A stretch of DNA of 64,000 nt from assembly GCA_008692225.1 (NCBI GenBank), contig VICG01000008.1:631001-695000 (forward strand), read 5' to 3'. How positions within the stretch are numbered: the stretch's first letter is position 1; every line of letters starts with the position of its first letter. Below are positions 23,151-35,710 of the stretch, piece after piece. The notes under the pieces were generated by a model. It searched no databases. It saw nothing but the letters and a program-made list of their open reading frames with translations, and was not told where the DNA came from. Position numbers and translations under genes: made by a program. The DNA comes from Monilinia fructicola. Lineage: Eukaryota > Ascomycota > Leotiomycetes > Helotiales > Sclerotiniaceae.

Positions 23151-24756
23151 ATGTCTTATAAAATGCAAACTCCCCATGGTATCACCTTGCTGGTGAGCCC
23201 GCGGAGGTCGGAGTATATGATCAGCAGGAAAAAGTAGCATTGATTACGCGATACTGCGAACTTCTCGCCAAGATGCGTTCCTTCCTCTCTTCCTATATAA
23301 GATATGCCCCACGCGATCCTCTCATCGACGTGGATCTTGTCCAGAGTTATCATCTGGCCATGGAGCCACAAGTCATTGGGCTTCTCCAAGCACTTCCATA
23401 CGTGTTGAATTATTGCAATGAAGACGAGTTTATTCTCGGCGGGAGTTTTGCCCACATGAGGGACCCAGAAGTTCTCAAGCAGAGTCGAGATCCAGGAGAA
23501 TATTCTCCCGATGAGGCATTTGCTGAGGAGAATGGGGAATCCGTGAGGCCATGGGAGCTGTGTATCAATGAGTGTGGGAATAATATCGTGATGATATTTC
23601 TTGTTACGAGAAATGGTGAGGTTTCTGAGTTGTCAGTAATTATGAAATACTGTACTACGGAGGTTTGAACTGCGTAAGATTGTCTGCAATGCACCGGATA
23701 ACTCCCCAGTAAGTCTGGGATATAAGTTTAAAGTTGTCCGACCATTCTTTAACCATCAAGCAATTTGTTCTGTTGTCATTATTGCCTCCATAGTATTATC
23801 TTTAAACCTATACTAACCAAAAATCAGGCCACATAACAATCGAAGGCCAAGATACTGGCGAATGCACATACTGCGGCCTCGATGGGTTTTCCCAGCCGTC
23901 CTGAAGGTCTTAACCGCAACTTCCACGCTCATCTCCCTAGCCGTTATGCCAAAGAGGTATTCGAAGGCTTCACCAACCGGCTTTTGAGGCTTGAATGGAT
24001 TCCGAGCTCCGAAGATTGAACAATCATACAAAAATGGGACAGAAAAGTATTCCAGGGCTTTCTTCTTCAGGAGTTTTTCTCTCCCAATTCTCCTCTTCGC
24101 TTAATCTAGGCATCAAAATCTTGTACTTCATTATTTTTACGAAGTTTTATCACGGTTTCTTTGTTACGATTTCAGTATGATGACCTAAAAGCTTCCTATT
24201 CCGCACGTACGGCCGGCCTCACAACTTCAATCTCACTGGCTTTGACACTGCTTATACACGCTGGCGCGAATATATTTATGTAAAACAGCACGCCTTCAAC
24301 TCTGCCTTTGATACAATAACTGTCGTGCATTCTGTGACTTCTGCCTCTGAATCCCTCGCCAATTCTACCCGCCGTCAGTTCAAAGGGTTGTCCGATCGAA
24401 ATCTATCTAAAAATTCCCATGAATACTTGTATCTCAAATGAGATATGATAAAGCGATCGCCATCTTTTGAATTGTATGACCAAGCAACTATAATGTTGAG
24501 GGCGGTTGTTGCTAGACATGGCGATTGGAATGGAGCGCGGCGGGAAATGATTAAAGCGTGGAAGAAATATTTTGAGGAGGCAGTCGAGCTTCAAGAGAAG
24601 GATCTGAAGTAACGGAGGGGAGAAGGCAAGCAATTTAGTAACCAGAAGGAAATTGAGAAGAATGAGGAGAATATAAAGGACTTGAAGGAGAGATTGGCGA
24701 ATGCGGAAGTGCAGCCAATGACTGCGGAGGAGGCTATTGAGCCTCTGCAGATTTGA
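23151..24756 (+). pseudogene. degraded gene of unknown family, with Cys-Cys motif and coiled-coil C-terminus
   Basis: A coding-like frame 23177-23615 (VALITRYCELLAKMR..., LLQALPYVLNYCNEDEFILG) splices naturally (GTGAGG donor at 23616, ACTAACC branch, acceptor at 23827) to ITIEGQDTGECTYCGLDGF, then hits TGA; a neighbouring frame continues with NRNFHAHLPSRYAKEVFEGF. From 24184 a third segment runs (GFDTAYTRWREYIYVKQHAF...) to 24756, broken by TGA at 24439-24441 and TAA at 24610-24612, and ends in a Lys/Glu-rich coiled-coil-like stretch. Both stops are one C-to-T change from CGA and CAA. No ATG is in frame with the first segment. The CTYC motif hints at a zinc site. I do not recognise the family. 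Confidence 0.55.
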
Positions 24757-25365
24757 AGATGACCCCAAATACAACTGAATGCAAAAAAAAAAAGAATTTG
24801 TACAATCTTTTATGGTTCAACAAGTTACCCTGAAGAGTTTTTCAACCCATAAAATCACCAAGAAAACCCACGTCTTCGAACAGATTGTATTAACACGGGA
24901 CAGATTTGAAAATTTGAGCCTATCTCCACTTCCGTTTAATCGGCCACTGCAGAAGCAGCGGCGAACCCTTTTTCAATGGCATTCTGATAAAAGACGTGTA
25001 CACCAAAGACCTTCAAAGTCGCATGACACATGATATATCCCTTTTATACTCCATTTATCTTCTGTCACAGAATTCGATGCGGATTCCATATTCTCCCTTG
25101 AATCAATCAAACCGCGATGTTCATGAAGGTCCACGGGTAGTGAAGAATGTTTGACGGACTTTGTATTCAAATTAAATATCCCTAAATCCTACTCAAGAAA
25201 GTACCATATTCACTACCCGTGGACGGCAACAGTCAATGTTTGAAAGGCTAGCTCAAACTTCTTTCCCACAACAAAAAACTCCTAAGAAAGAAACATCTCA
25301 TCTCCGACTCGACTTCTCATCACTCCAGCGCTGTCCTAATTTGAATTCCTTCAAAAATCACCGCA
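24757..25365. other. intergenic between pseudogene and IKEE-repeat gene
   Basis: Contains an A12 run at about 24783 and short unsupported frames. The 3' part is the presumed promoter of the gene starting at 25366. Confidence 0.4.
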
Positions 25366-26270
25366 ATGTCTTTAGCTTACTTTATGGACATACCATCAGA
25401 TAGGTTTTCCATCCAAGTAACCATCTCAATACCACTCCAATAACACACACACACAAACGCTAACGACTTTCAGGCCGACGGGACAAGATACTACAATTTT
25501 TGCGGTCGGTGCCCTACTAATTTTAGTCCCATATAGTTCCCGCTGTTGACCCGTTATTAGAAGATGGACACTATTACTACCTACACGCTGATGGATCTCA
25601 ATTCTATGCCTATGGGTCCTGGAATCTGCGCATAGATACCATTGGATGCAGGCGCTGGACTCCAGAACAAAGAGAATTCGCCTACGAGCCCGATGAAATG
25701 TGTTCGCGCTTTATCTTCAACCGAGAACATGACTTGATTTATTCGGAAACTCGAGAAAAGTGCCGAGACAACGGCGCTCCCAGTCTCGGAAAATTAATGA
25801 TGGAGTCTGGTAGAAGGCATTGGCAACCACATTTGCAGAGATTGCAGGATCAGATAGGTCAGGCCAATACTCCCCAAGAACTCCAGTATTATTGCATGGT
25901 GAAGATTGATATAGAATATCAATTAGAATGCTTGGAATGGAAAACAGGTGCTGGGTATGAAGCGTGGTTGAAGGAAGAACGTCAGCGCTTGCAGAATATG
26001 GGATCATACTCCGAATATAATATTTGGGTTGATAAAGAATTGGAGAGAGTGGGGAGGGATATGGATCTTGAAAGTATCAAGGCGGAGATCATCAAAGAAG
26101 AAGTAATCCAAGAGAACTACAAGGAGGAATCAACTGAGGAGGCTCTCATCAAGGAAGAGTTTGGCGAGCAAGTATTCATCGAGAAGGAAAGCATCGAAGG
26201 AAAACACATCAAGGAAGAGAATATCAAGGAAGAGCTCACTGAGGAGGTATTCATCAAATCAGAATCTTGA
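25366..26270 (+). CDS. unknown protein with Tyr-rich N-terminus and Lys/Glu repeat tail
   Basis: Proposed exons 25366-25416, 25474-25504 and 25537-26270 give 271 aa in frame. The N-terminus contains two similar Tyr-rich segments, ADGTRYYNF and DGHYYYLHADGSQFYAYGSW, reminiscent of but not matching a WW domain. The middle is helical (LQRLQDQIGQANTPQELQYY). The C-terminal 60 residues are built from imperfect repeats of IKEE (EEVIQENYKEESTEEALIKE, IKEENIKEELTEEVFIKSES), strongly charged and probably a coiled coil. The second intron would be only 32 nt (GTCGGT...CATATAG), below the usual fungal minimum, so the 5' structure is uncertain; the last exon (from about 25537) is solid. I do not recognise the family. 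It lies convergent with the FAD oxidoreductase, 131 bp apart. Confidence 0.6.
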
Positions 26271-26401
26271 GTTAAAATATCAGGCTCTAAAGGGAAGAAA
26301 AAATTAGGAGATTTGTCGGGATAAATGATCATGAATGATACTTTTCAATTTGAAATCTACCAATGAAATACTACATTCCCAACCCTATGCTGCTCAGCCC
26401 C

Positions 26402-27914
26402 TCAAAGATTTTCATCCTCATCCATCATGCTAACTTCATCCATCTCCCTCGCCCTCTTCACCCTCCCTGCATCCAAAATATACTTGTCCGGTAAATCCAC
26501 AGCATTTTCCCCCATCATAAACCCCACCACTGCCTTCGCACTCAACCTAGCAGTCGACATCCCATTTCCCGTAAACCCTGCGCAAATATATAATCCCTCA
26601 CCTCCTCCCAACTCATCACTTACATTTCCTACCCAGGGCAAAGAATCCCTACTATAACCCATTATCCCGGTCCATTCAAACGAAGCCTTGAGTTTATCGC
26701 CGTCGTAATGAAGATCAACTACACGGGGTAGTTCTTCACGGAGATATCTTGCTGTTGGCTTATCGATAGACGAATCATCGTAGATACCCACTCCCTTCCG
26801 GAAAGCAAATCTACGACCGCCGCCAAACATAATTTCGCCTCCAGATTCATTTTGAGAATTGGAAGTGGCGAGATAGGGTCGTTGGATGAGATAATCGTCT
26901 TGTTCGACAGTTTGACCTCCGGCACCGAAGAGACTGTAGGAGTACTCTAGTGGCTTGTTCGAGGAATCTTCGGATGGGGACATCGAAGATGGAGGTATAA
27001 GTGAAGCCATCTGACCGCGGACGGGAACAATGAGATCAGTGAATGCTGGGAGGAGATGGGATGTATAGGCGTTGGTTGTGAGGAGGACTTTTGGAGCCGA
27101 AATTTGTCCGCGAGAAGTGTGAACGATCCATTCCGAGGTTGTCTTTTGAAGTCGGGTGACAGGTGTCGATGTTTGAAGGTTAAATTTCAAAGGACTGGAC
27201 GTTTTGTTCTTGGAAATTAGATCTTCTAAGATCCAAGATATCAACTTATATGGCCAGAGCGAAGCAGCATTCTCAGTTTTGATTATACCGACTGCTTTGG
27301 GCATTCTAAGATCGGATAATGATGGGTTGACTGAGTCTTTGTCGATGATGGTTATTAGTTTGCCCAAATTTGGATCCAAAGATTTGACTTTTTTGGCATC
27401 TTTGACGGCTTCCTCAAATTCATCTTCCTTCATATAAACGTGACATGTATTTGTTGATCGCCAGTCACATTGAACGTTGTTCTTCTTCACAAAGAACTTG
27501 AGATCCTCATAATTCCTCAGTTCAAACGCCCCACACTGAGGTTGTGAGTTGAAATATACAGGCTGACAATGCCCTCCGTTCTAAATTCACAGGTATTGAT
27601 CAGCTATTGGAAAATCACAAGTCTTTAACTCAAGAAAAGGGCTAAATCACTCTACCTGTCGCTCCCGAACAAGCTTCCCTTGCCTCCAACATAACCACAT
27701 TAAGGTCCTTTCCCTCCCCATGCTCTCTTAACCAGCGCGCTGCCGAAGTCCCTGCAATCCCACTCCCAATAATAATCACATCTGCCTTCGAAGGAAGTTG
27801 GACTGTAGTCCTGTGACCTAGCAGAATCTCCGAAAGTTCACTTAGCCAGAAGGAGTTGCTAGGATTGGAAGTCGGTAGTCCTGCTTGACCTTTTTTTCTA
27901 TATGTTACTGTCAT
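26402..27914 (-). CDS. FAD-dependent oxidoreductase (DAO family)
   Basis: Two exons (27914-27651, 27580-26402; donor GTGATT, acceptor AATTTAG, 70-bp intron) give 480 aa. The FAD-binding Rossmann motif is DVIIIGSGIAGTSAARWL near residue 45, followed by the family block GATGRNGGHC that spans the splice junction (GATGR / NGGHC). Later blocks fit the D-amino-acid-oxidase-like (DAO) superfamily: ISAPKVLLTTNAYTSHLLPA, VPVRGQM, GGGRRFAFR, WTGIMGYSRDSLPWVG and GLYICAGFTGNGMS near the FAD-closing end. Family members oxidise amine substrates (gamma-glutamylputrescine oxidase-like, sarcosine oxidase-like); substrate here is unknown. No signal peptide or membrane helix; likely cytosolic or peroxisomal, though the C-terminus DEDENL is not a canonical PTS1. 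The start at 27914 is supported by 43 plausible residues before the FAD motif. Confidence 0.9.
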
Positions 27915-29160
27915 GATGAATATCTAAGATTTGATGACTGGTATATAGTACGATGCTGATTAGTTCGACAGTTCAGCAGCGTTTATATAGATAATCTCGT
28001 CCTCCAGATATTTGTTCCACTTTCTGATGGAGAGGCTCCAAGATTGGACTTGTCCATTGCGGTCTATTTGCAACCTAGCAATACCATGAATATCAGATGC
28101 CTTTCCGAGTAATGATGCCATCTTGATTCAAAAAGGTGGTCCTTCAAGCAATCCCCATCCCGCCCATAAATCCTGATAAATAGACAAAGATAAGCTCCAA
28201 CTTTACAGAAGTGTCGATATCGGACGTCTTGGTATTAGAGATATTCTGTAACAAATGAGTGGTCTTTACAATGAGGAGGATTCATGATAGTGATCTAAGC
28301 CCACTTTCAGAACATCACTCAATAAAACATCATGACCACGGACTAATCGCTCGTTTACCTGGACCATCGATGTTGAGGAAAACATAGTGGCGGTTAAAAT
28401 TAATGGAATTACCCGAAAGACGTCAGGAGAGCGAGGTTAGCCTCCACTGAATCAAGGAAAAGCCTCAAGGGCCCCGAACCGATGGCGTGCTCTTTCATCT
28501 TCGAGCAAAGTATTTCAAATCAAAATTGACATTTGAGCTTGTATGCTGGTACATACTTGCATTGTGCTTGCTTTGAGCTTCTAACTAGGACTTAGCTCCC
28601 TTGCTAATAGTTTTGACATCCACAATATTTCCTTTTCCCCCTTGGAATCATCAGCCGGCAGCAGCTGTTTCCGCCAAGATGAAAGAATACTGAGAAGCTA
28701 TCATGTAGCTCTACAACCGGACACTTACTTAATCGATTAGAGCAAATCGCTTTCCTCCCTGCAATCGCTTGCATAGGCAACTAACGGCATAGAGCGCTGA
28801 TAATCAAAGGACAAGGCACAATTATTTTGTGCATATATGAATACATCACAATTAGTTAAAAATGTATATCTATACAATCTGTTGATTGACAGCGCGAAAA
28901 AAACCCGCAACCTGTAGGACCGTGAGCCATTCGTACTCAAACTTGTGATTTCTCCGCGATAAACTTAAAATATTGATTAAACTCGGCACTTTTTGAGCAA
29001 TGTTTCGAGTTGAATATCAAGGTTATTGCAAATGGACTAAAAGACGTTTGTCTATAGAATTCGAAACTTCAGTTCAAGGAGAGTAAAGAAAAATGTTAGG
29101 AGAGGGGCTGGATTTAATTTTTACGATTAAATTACTAATAGTTCAAATTGTTATATAATT

Positions 29161-29208
29161 AGACTCAAACTAGAGTCTACAGGTCCGGTGGACGTCCACG
29201 CGACCTAG
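29161..29208. repeat. adjacent hairpin and ~34-bp palindrome
   Basis: 29161-29178 is AGACTC-aaacta-GAGTCT. Next, 29176-29208 is a near-perfect palindrome centred on GTGGACGTCCAC, with outer arms AGGTC/GACCT and TCTA/TAGA. Possibly a fossil transposon end. Confidence 0.6.
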
Positions 29209-30476
29209 ACCCTTTGCTATTAGGATTTCAAAATAAACTATTTCGTAGAACAGTTTTTTTGCAGTTAAACCGTTGAAAGGAAAGATCATCCTACGAGGCC
29301 TCGTTGCGCAACCTACTATCGATTAATATCAGTCTTTGAAAGATGCCGGATTGCGGGGTGCGAAGATCATGCTCCCCACACCCAGAACAGATAGCTAGCT
29401 ATATTGCTGTCGCAGGTTCATGTCACCGAATGCGTCATGTATGATCATCATCACTGACGACAACTCAATGGTCTCCATTATGCACATCGCCAGATACAGA
29501 TATATAGGAGTAAAGCTTCAATTATGTAAATCAATCGAAGTTGATATTAGGTCAATTATCGAAATGGCTTCATTCGACTAACCTTGGAATTGCATACAAC
29601 TAGTTCTAACTAACAAAAAGCTTAAATGTCGATCATCCGGAGTCCTACCCGGCCATTAGTCATCAATACTAACGCACATTTCAGTGCTTATCATTGAAAC
29701 GAAGGATTTCAGCTGGTTTCGCACTTTTGACAGCAATTCCATACTCCGATTCTCCCTAAATAGTTAAAAATACGAATGTCATGCTCTTCACCCCCTGAGA
29801 ATAGTGTGATTAGACCTAGTCCACAAAACGACTAATCTTAGTGGCTAGAAGCCCTTGTTTTAGCCAACTCATGGCTTTTTAACAAGTTTCCTGTTAAGGA
29901 AATGGTAATATATATATATACTTCCAAGGTTATCAGAGGAGAGTATCTTATCCGCTCTTACATCAAGTATCCTCTGCCGAACCGAGCTCGGCTCGGTACG
30001 CACTCAATATTTCGGTTAATGCTGCTAGCGTACATATTTAATTAAGCCATGACCAAGAAACCCCAAGCCATTATCAGAAAAAAGTATCGCAATGAGATGA
30101 ATAAAATGATGGAATCTAGATCTACCTTTGGAATCTTCGGTTGCTGCTCCGAGACTTGAGAGAGATTGTGATGGCTCCTTGCTTCCCCGGATTTGCTGTT
30201 ATGGACTGTGGGGATGAGACTGTAAGGTTCGGTGCAATTTGTTGAGGGGAGAGTTCGGGGTATGTGAGGGGTGTCCTTTTTTACCCAGCTATGTATAGAG
30301 GCATGCGTTGAAGTTTGTTAAAGAGCTCTTCGTCAAAATCAAATATAGTCTAATCACAAGACGATCAAAATTGGATGTTTATTTCGCGCAAGAAAAAACA
30401 TAGCTTTCATTCATAGCCTAATCAACGAAAAGAAATCTATAAAATTTACAATGCTTCAAATTTCATTCGATAATCC

Positions 30477-30531
30477 AATTCCAGTCCGTTCCATTCCAGT
30501 CCGTTCCATTCCAGTCCATTCCAACCCATTC
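30477..30531. repeat. 15-bp tandem repeat (CCATTCCAGTCCGTT)n
   Basis: About three and a half imperfect copies in an otherwise empty stretch. Confidence 0.8.
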
Positions 30532-31049
30532 CCTTACGCCCTCGAATATACAAACGCTCATGCCAGTAGCGTAAAAGCAGACCCAAAGAAGTAGAACCCA
30601 ATAACTAAAAAGTCGTATCCTGAAAATGTATCTTAGGAATGAATTGAACGATTAATTATAATAACCTCCCATTTTTTGTGACTCCTGATGAAAATTCCAA
30701 TGCACGCGCGAGCGATGCCCAATCCATGGTCCTGTAACTTTTGCATCTGTTGAGATAGAGATGATGTGTAGTATATCGTACGAAGTGTCTCCTTCGATGA
30801 ACGAACTACCATATGTTGTCCCATCCTTCCCCGCCAGGAACTAATCCAAAGTAACTGTTGTTTGTGGTATGATGTGAAGAAGCGAATGTCGAAATTCGAA
30901 ACGCAACGAGATGAAATGTCGTGGGGAATCATGGATGCTGAAGAAGGTACAGAGAACCTATATATTCCCATCATCACATGATTATATGCGCGCTAATATA
31001 CACTTTTCTCATGCAATTGCCCCAAACATATGCGTCGTTGAAGAAGAAT

Positions 31050-31295
31050 CTATCTTCGGCAAGCGGTGCTCCAGCTCTCGGCGGGAAAGTTGATGGGAGA
31101 TGGCGGCGGGGGAGCAGGAGGGGCATACTCGTTTTCGTGGAAAGCGTATGGAGTTTTGTTCTTGGAATTGTTGGCTTGCACTGTATCAAGATAGAAAGTG
31201 ACGTCTTCACCAAAGGTGGTGGAAGTAATAAGTGGAGATAGACGACGACGTGGAGCGGGTACAGCCATTGTAGTGGTTGATGACTGGGAAGGCAT
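31050..31295 (-). CDS. small hypothetical protein, 81 aa
   Basis: A single-exon frame from ATG at 31295 (MPSQSSTTTMAVPAPRRRLS...) to the stop at 31050. Third positions are mostly C or T, unlike the surrounding AT-rich noncoding DNA, which argues for real coding. The protein is Ser/Thr/Pro-rich at both ends, with a central TTFGEDVTFYLDTVQANN and a PPAPPPPSP stretch near the C-terminus. No signal peptide, membrane helix or known domain. The opposite-strand frame 30978-31241 has poorer composition. Function unknown. Confidence 0.55.
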   Translation of the reverse strand: MPSQSSTTTMAVPAPRRRLSPLITSTTFGEDVTFYLDTVQANNSKNKTPYAFHENEYAPPAPPPPSPINFPAESWSTACRR

Positions 31296-34200
31296 GTCGA
31301 TTGTTGTGTGAAGTTGACTTGTGTTAAGACTTGAGTTTAGAATAATGATCTATGATGAGGTCTGATGAAGACGACGAGTGTATTTGAAGGTTGGAAGGTT
31401 GAAGCAAAGGTGCGACTGATAGATGGCAAAAGGGTTGAGAGACCTTGGACCTTTTTATGTATTCCTTTCTTAGTATTACCCCAGAATGTACGTGGGCTGA
31501 CAAATTTGGGGTCAGTATGGGGGTTGGTTAGAGATATGGGGGAAATCAGCTACTACGCACCAGAAAACGTTGGATCTGTATGGAGTAACGGGAGAAGGGT
31601 GATAAGCGCTTACGATCCTTCTGGAAGGGTGGTTTGATTTCGTGAGTTGGTGATACACTTGTCGCTTTTTCCACGAGCAAATGCTTTGCTCGGGTGCACT
31701 CGCAGATGTGAGGTATAATATTATAAATATTGACGAGGCTGAGTGAGATAGAGGAAGCAAATAATCACCGAATATTGAAGAGCAATAACCTGGGAAATGG
31801 GAAATCAAAAAGAAGTAATCAACTGAGGGGGCAAACGAATGAATTTATCTTGCATTCACTCCTACCATACGAAACCTTGGTAAATTAATCATATCATATC
31901 CGGTATGACTCCCCTTACCAAACATAGTACAGATGAGAAATAATAATTTGTTGACAAAGAAAACCAAAAGCAAAGCCGAAAAAGAAGGAAAATAATTCAA
32001 GACACTCTCATCCCTTCGGGAAACCACACCTCGCCCAAGAATGTTCGAATTTACCAAACCAGGGGTATGGATCTTTTCGGTTGTGTTCCTGTGTGTGGAA
32101 GGCTGGCTTTGATCAATGATCGGTCTGAGGCATCCTGCAATGCGAGGGTCTTGCAATAAATTGGCGAAGAAAAGATAGTATAAACAATAAAGCAAAACTA
32201 ATTGTAACTCTACCAGCAAAGAATGAAATAAAAACGCAAATCTCCGGTGTATCACTATTATACTAACATATAGCGTATCTCAGTTCCAACCCGAGTGCCC
32301 CGAATTCTTCCAAATTGTTGAACTGTCGTTCTGCTACAGGGAAATCCCTAGAAGTACTGCATTCGACTGCATTCGACTGCATCTTGTTGCATCTCATCCA
32401 ATCTCAAGCAATCTCAAGCACAATCCCCAGTTTCTTGGGTTGTATGTATCATGTCGGATCATGTTGTGTTGCTGAGCCGTTTCCAGCCTTACTACTGCAA
32501 CAGTTTTGTATCCTTGCATATGTAAGAAGGCATGGAATTTCGTGGGGTTGACATGCATATTGGAAAGATATTGGAGAAAAAACCCTGGAAAAGAAAAGAC
32601 GGATAAGTATGAAGGTGGAACTCTCTTATTCCATCCATTGCTTCCGGATCATCGAACCCGTAGATACTGTCTTGGCTTAGACTTTATTGCTTTTTGATTT
32701 GGATGTTTTTTTATTGTGAAAAGAAAGATATGGCTTTCAACTACGGAGCGGCAGTAGAAGAATTCTTTTTTCCCATTCTCTTTTGGTCATCGTGTTCCGA
32801 ATGGTTGCAGGTTGAATTGAATTAGCTTTTACATCTGCATCGCATTCAATTCAACCCCTTCATCTCGCCAAATATTAGCTCATCGGTTGTGATGCAAACT
32901 ACAGTACTTCGCACAATCTCTCTACCTCCGCAAATAAACCCGAATATGCGTAATCAACCATCCAATACAAGGGCATTTATCTTATAACCATACAATGTTA
33001 TACTTATATATTGTCAATACTGTACATCATTAATATGCTTCACTACCGAGCCCCGAGGTTTTTCTCATCTCATCTCATCTTTTCGAATGGCGGTGTGGAA
33101 AGACTGTCGACCGAATCAAGTGGTAACCCTAACAGAGCGTCAGCGTTCAACGTTAGGCAGAAGCTGCAAAGCTGCGAAAGTAACATTGCACGAAAGCACA
33201 GTGTTACGATCGATAATTCTTGCAATCTAAAGACGGATGGATTTCTTTTCTTCATTCGCCGCCTTTCTATTTCGTATTGATGAGAATGATTTCAGATTCC
33301 GGGTAGGTAGATTGTAGCTTTCTTTGAAGGCTGTGTTTAGATATCGATATGCCATCCCTACTGCTAGATTTATCATAATACCACAAACCCCCACGTTATG
33401 ACTTGTCAAATTTGGGGAAGTAGATATGAAGAGGTAGGATTGAATGAAGTCTTACTATATGCGGCCGATATGTGGAGTCTGCTCTTGGATGGATTTAGAA
33501 AACATGGGGAGAGACAAAACTAGAATGTGCCGTAAAGGGGGTGGGAATCAAATTGTAGAAACTTCTAGGTCTGGCCTTTCCAACTTACTTGACCTGCTTG
33601 CAAACAAAACATCGGTAGGTAAAGTATAGTACGGTCAACAGAAAGACTGTATTTATTTTTGTTTGCAGCTTTGGTTCTTCATACGACTCATACCAACATC
33701 TCACTCAATCATTAGAAACTGGAACGGGCCATACCTTCCGCTCATCTCGGGTACGGGATGAGGTGAGCAAAAGGAGTCAGAGAGCCTGCCAGCTCAATCT
33801 TCATACCGACAGTAGCTATTCGCTTGCGACTCAATACTACACCAAATGCCATGCTGCAGGTTCAGCTTGATGCCTGACGCTGGCAAATCAAAGGAAGGCA
33901 CGGCCATGACCCTTGTGACGACCATGAATGAGACGAGGACAGACCTTAGCAAGACTTAACATCAATGATATCGTGAGTAGCGATACGCCGAACACATGGC
34001 AGTGCCGGTTGAAAAGCCTCACATTGATACCTTCTACCGCTCGGACGTATCATACATATTAGGTAAAGGATCTCGTGTCAATGTGGGGGACCGCGCTCGT
34101 TCAAAGTATAGAATGATAAATCCGGGGAACCGGGACTCTCATCATACAGTCGCAATATTTGCTTTACCACACCAGAACAAATCCATTCATGAATATTTAG

Positions 34201-35300
34201 ATATTAGGCGTTTTTGAACGAGACGCCTCAATTTTACTATACGTACAATCGACCCTCGCGCGCTCTCGTAAACAAATCCCAAAGCCTCCTCTGAATATCT
34301 GAGTAAGATTCGGAAATATATTCTTTTCGGGGTCAATCCGACCAACTAGAAGTTTCAAACTTTCATAAGGCAATTACCGACGTCTTCCCCCTGATGCATG
34401 GTAAATCTATCGCCGTTGGGCTCCACTGTGGATTATTGAGGATTTGATGATCCACATACATAGTGAACGACATTGTTGCAACCAACAGTTGATCCCCCTT
34501 TTATTTCCGATCAAATCCATCACGAAGTTGTTTTAGACAAACATAAATTGGATCCAGTAGATCACAATTCGTTGCCGGGAAAGACGTGCAGGTATGAATT
34601 GATACAGAGACTTCAATCTGCACTCGTAAGTGGTGTAACATTATCTAGCAGTCGATCGTTTCCTCGCTTCCTAGTGATGCGGAGTGATAGTCTCGATCAC
34701 ACACTTGATAAGCGTTGATCTCAAGACATACATACACTTTCCACCCTTTTGGAAAATATCTTCCAGCTCTTGGAAATATCTAACCCCTATTACTTAGTGC
34801 ACATCCAAGTCAACGTCAGAATCTTGATCAGCTTCATCATCAGCTTCCCCGGGCCCTCAATCCTACTTCATTTGTCATCAATATCATCCCGCGCCGCAGG
34901 AAACAACGGCCGTCGTATTGCAGACGGGACGGTTCTCAATCATGCATACTATCCATAGACCGTCGTCCCGAGGTACAACAATCCAAACCCATCACATTCT
35001 TCAAGATAAATCCAGATGGCAATACAGATATCAAGCTTGGCGAGAACCTCCTCATCCTCAAGTTTCACACCATACTTACATATAGCCTCTCTCCCCGCTC
35101 AGATTCGCATTCGCCAAACAATACGGATCCTTGTCAAATTACAACCTCTTATGTACCACCCGCTTAGTTATTGGCCAAGCTGTTGAAAGCTCCCATGTCC
35201 GCATATATCTGTACTACACATCTTGCTTTATTTTCTCCAACTTTCCTTCAACGTCAATCTTGACATCTATATACCGGTCCTATAATGATATTACCAGCCG
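31296..35300. other. gene-poor intergenic region
   Basis: 4 kb with no recognisable coding exon. Local repeats include GCATTCGACT and AATCTCAAGC tandems at about 32358-32418 and CATCT repeats at about 33066-33082. Short frames up to ~136 codons (for example minus 31845-32255) lack protein-like composition. Confidence 0.45.
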
Positions 35301-35710
35301 TTAGAGTTGATGATCGTCGCCGATTATAAGTATGGCTGCACAAAGGCGTTGTGTATGTACATGTGTACTTGATGCAATCGATTCCGATCGAGGCAGCAAC
35401 GATTTGGTCCTATGTTACAGTTAGGCATCTGATAATCGTGGTCGATACATATGATTAACATTTCACCCATGTGGCTCATGCGGTGTGACCCTCACGTGTC
35501 AATATCTTTATCTTCCAAGATTAGGAACTGCGTGGAAGTTTGGGGGTAGAGGGGGCACCGAGATGAGTTGGGGTAGTCGTGCTCGTTGCCATTCTGTGAT
35601 TGGATCAATGTTTTCGTGCGAGTCGTCTTCACAGCTTCTTCGGAGCTCCTGATGTGGATTTGCTTGTCTATCTCTGAGCTGGAAGTTTTCGGTTCGTGGA
35701 ACCATGCCAT
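35301..35710 (-). CDS. possible two-exon hypothetical protein, 107 aa
   Basis: Exon 35710-35496 (MAWFHEPKTSSSEIDKQIHI...) ends at a GTGAGG donor and joins in frame, after an 86-bp intron ending TAACATAG, to exon 35409-35301 (TKSLLPRSESIASSTHVHTQ... then stop). The splice signals and preserved frame are the only support. The protein is polar, rich in Ser, Thr and Lys, and has no known domain. A second frame starting at 35726 is equally open over the first exon, so this may be spurious. Confidence 0.25.

Larger units (their letters stand above)
27915..31049. other. gene-poor AT-rich region
   Basis: 3.1 kb without a supported gene. 28.9-30.1 kb is notably AT-rich and has many stops in all frames, consistent with an old mutated repeat. 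It contains two nested palindromes at 29161-29208, a hairpin at 29981-29997, (TA)n at about 29911-29920 and a CCATTCCAGTCCGTT tandem near 30477-30531. Confidence 0.45.
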
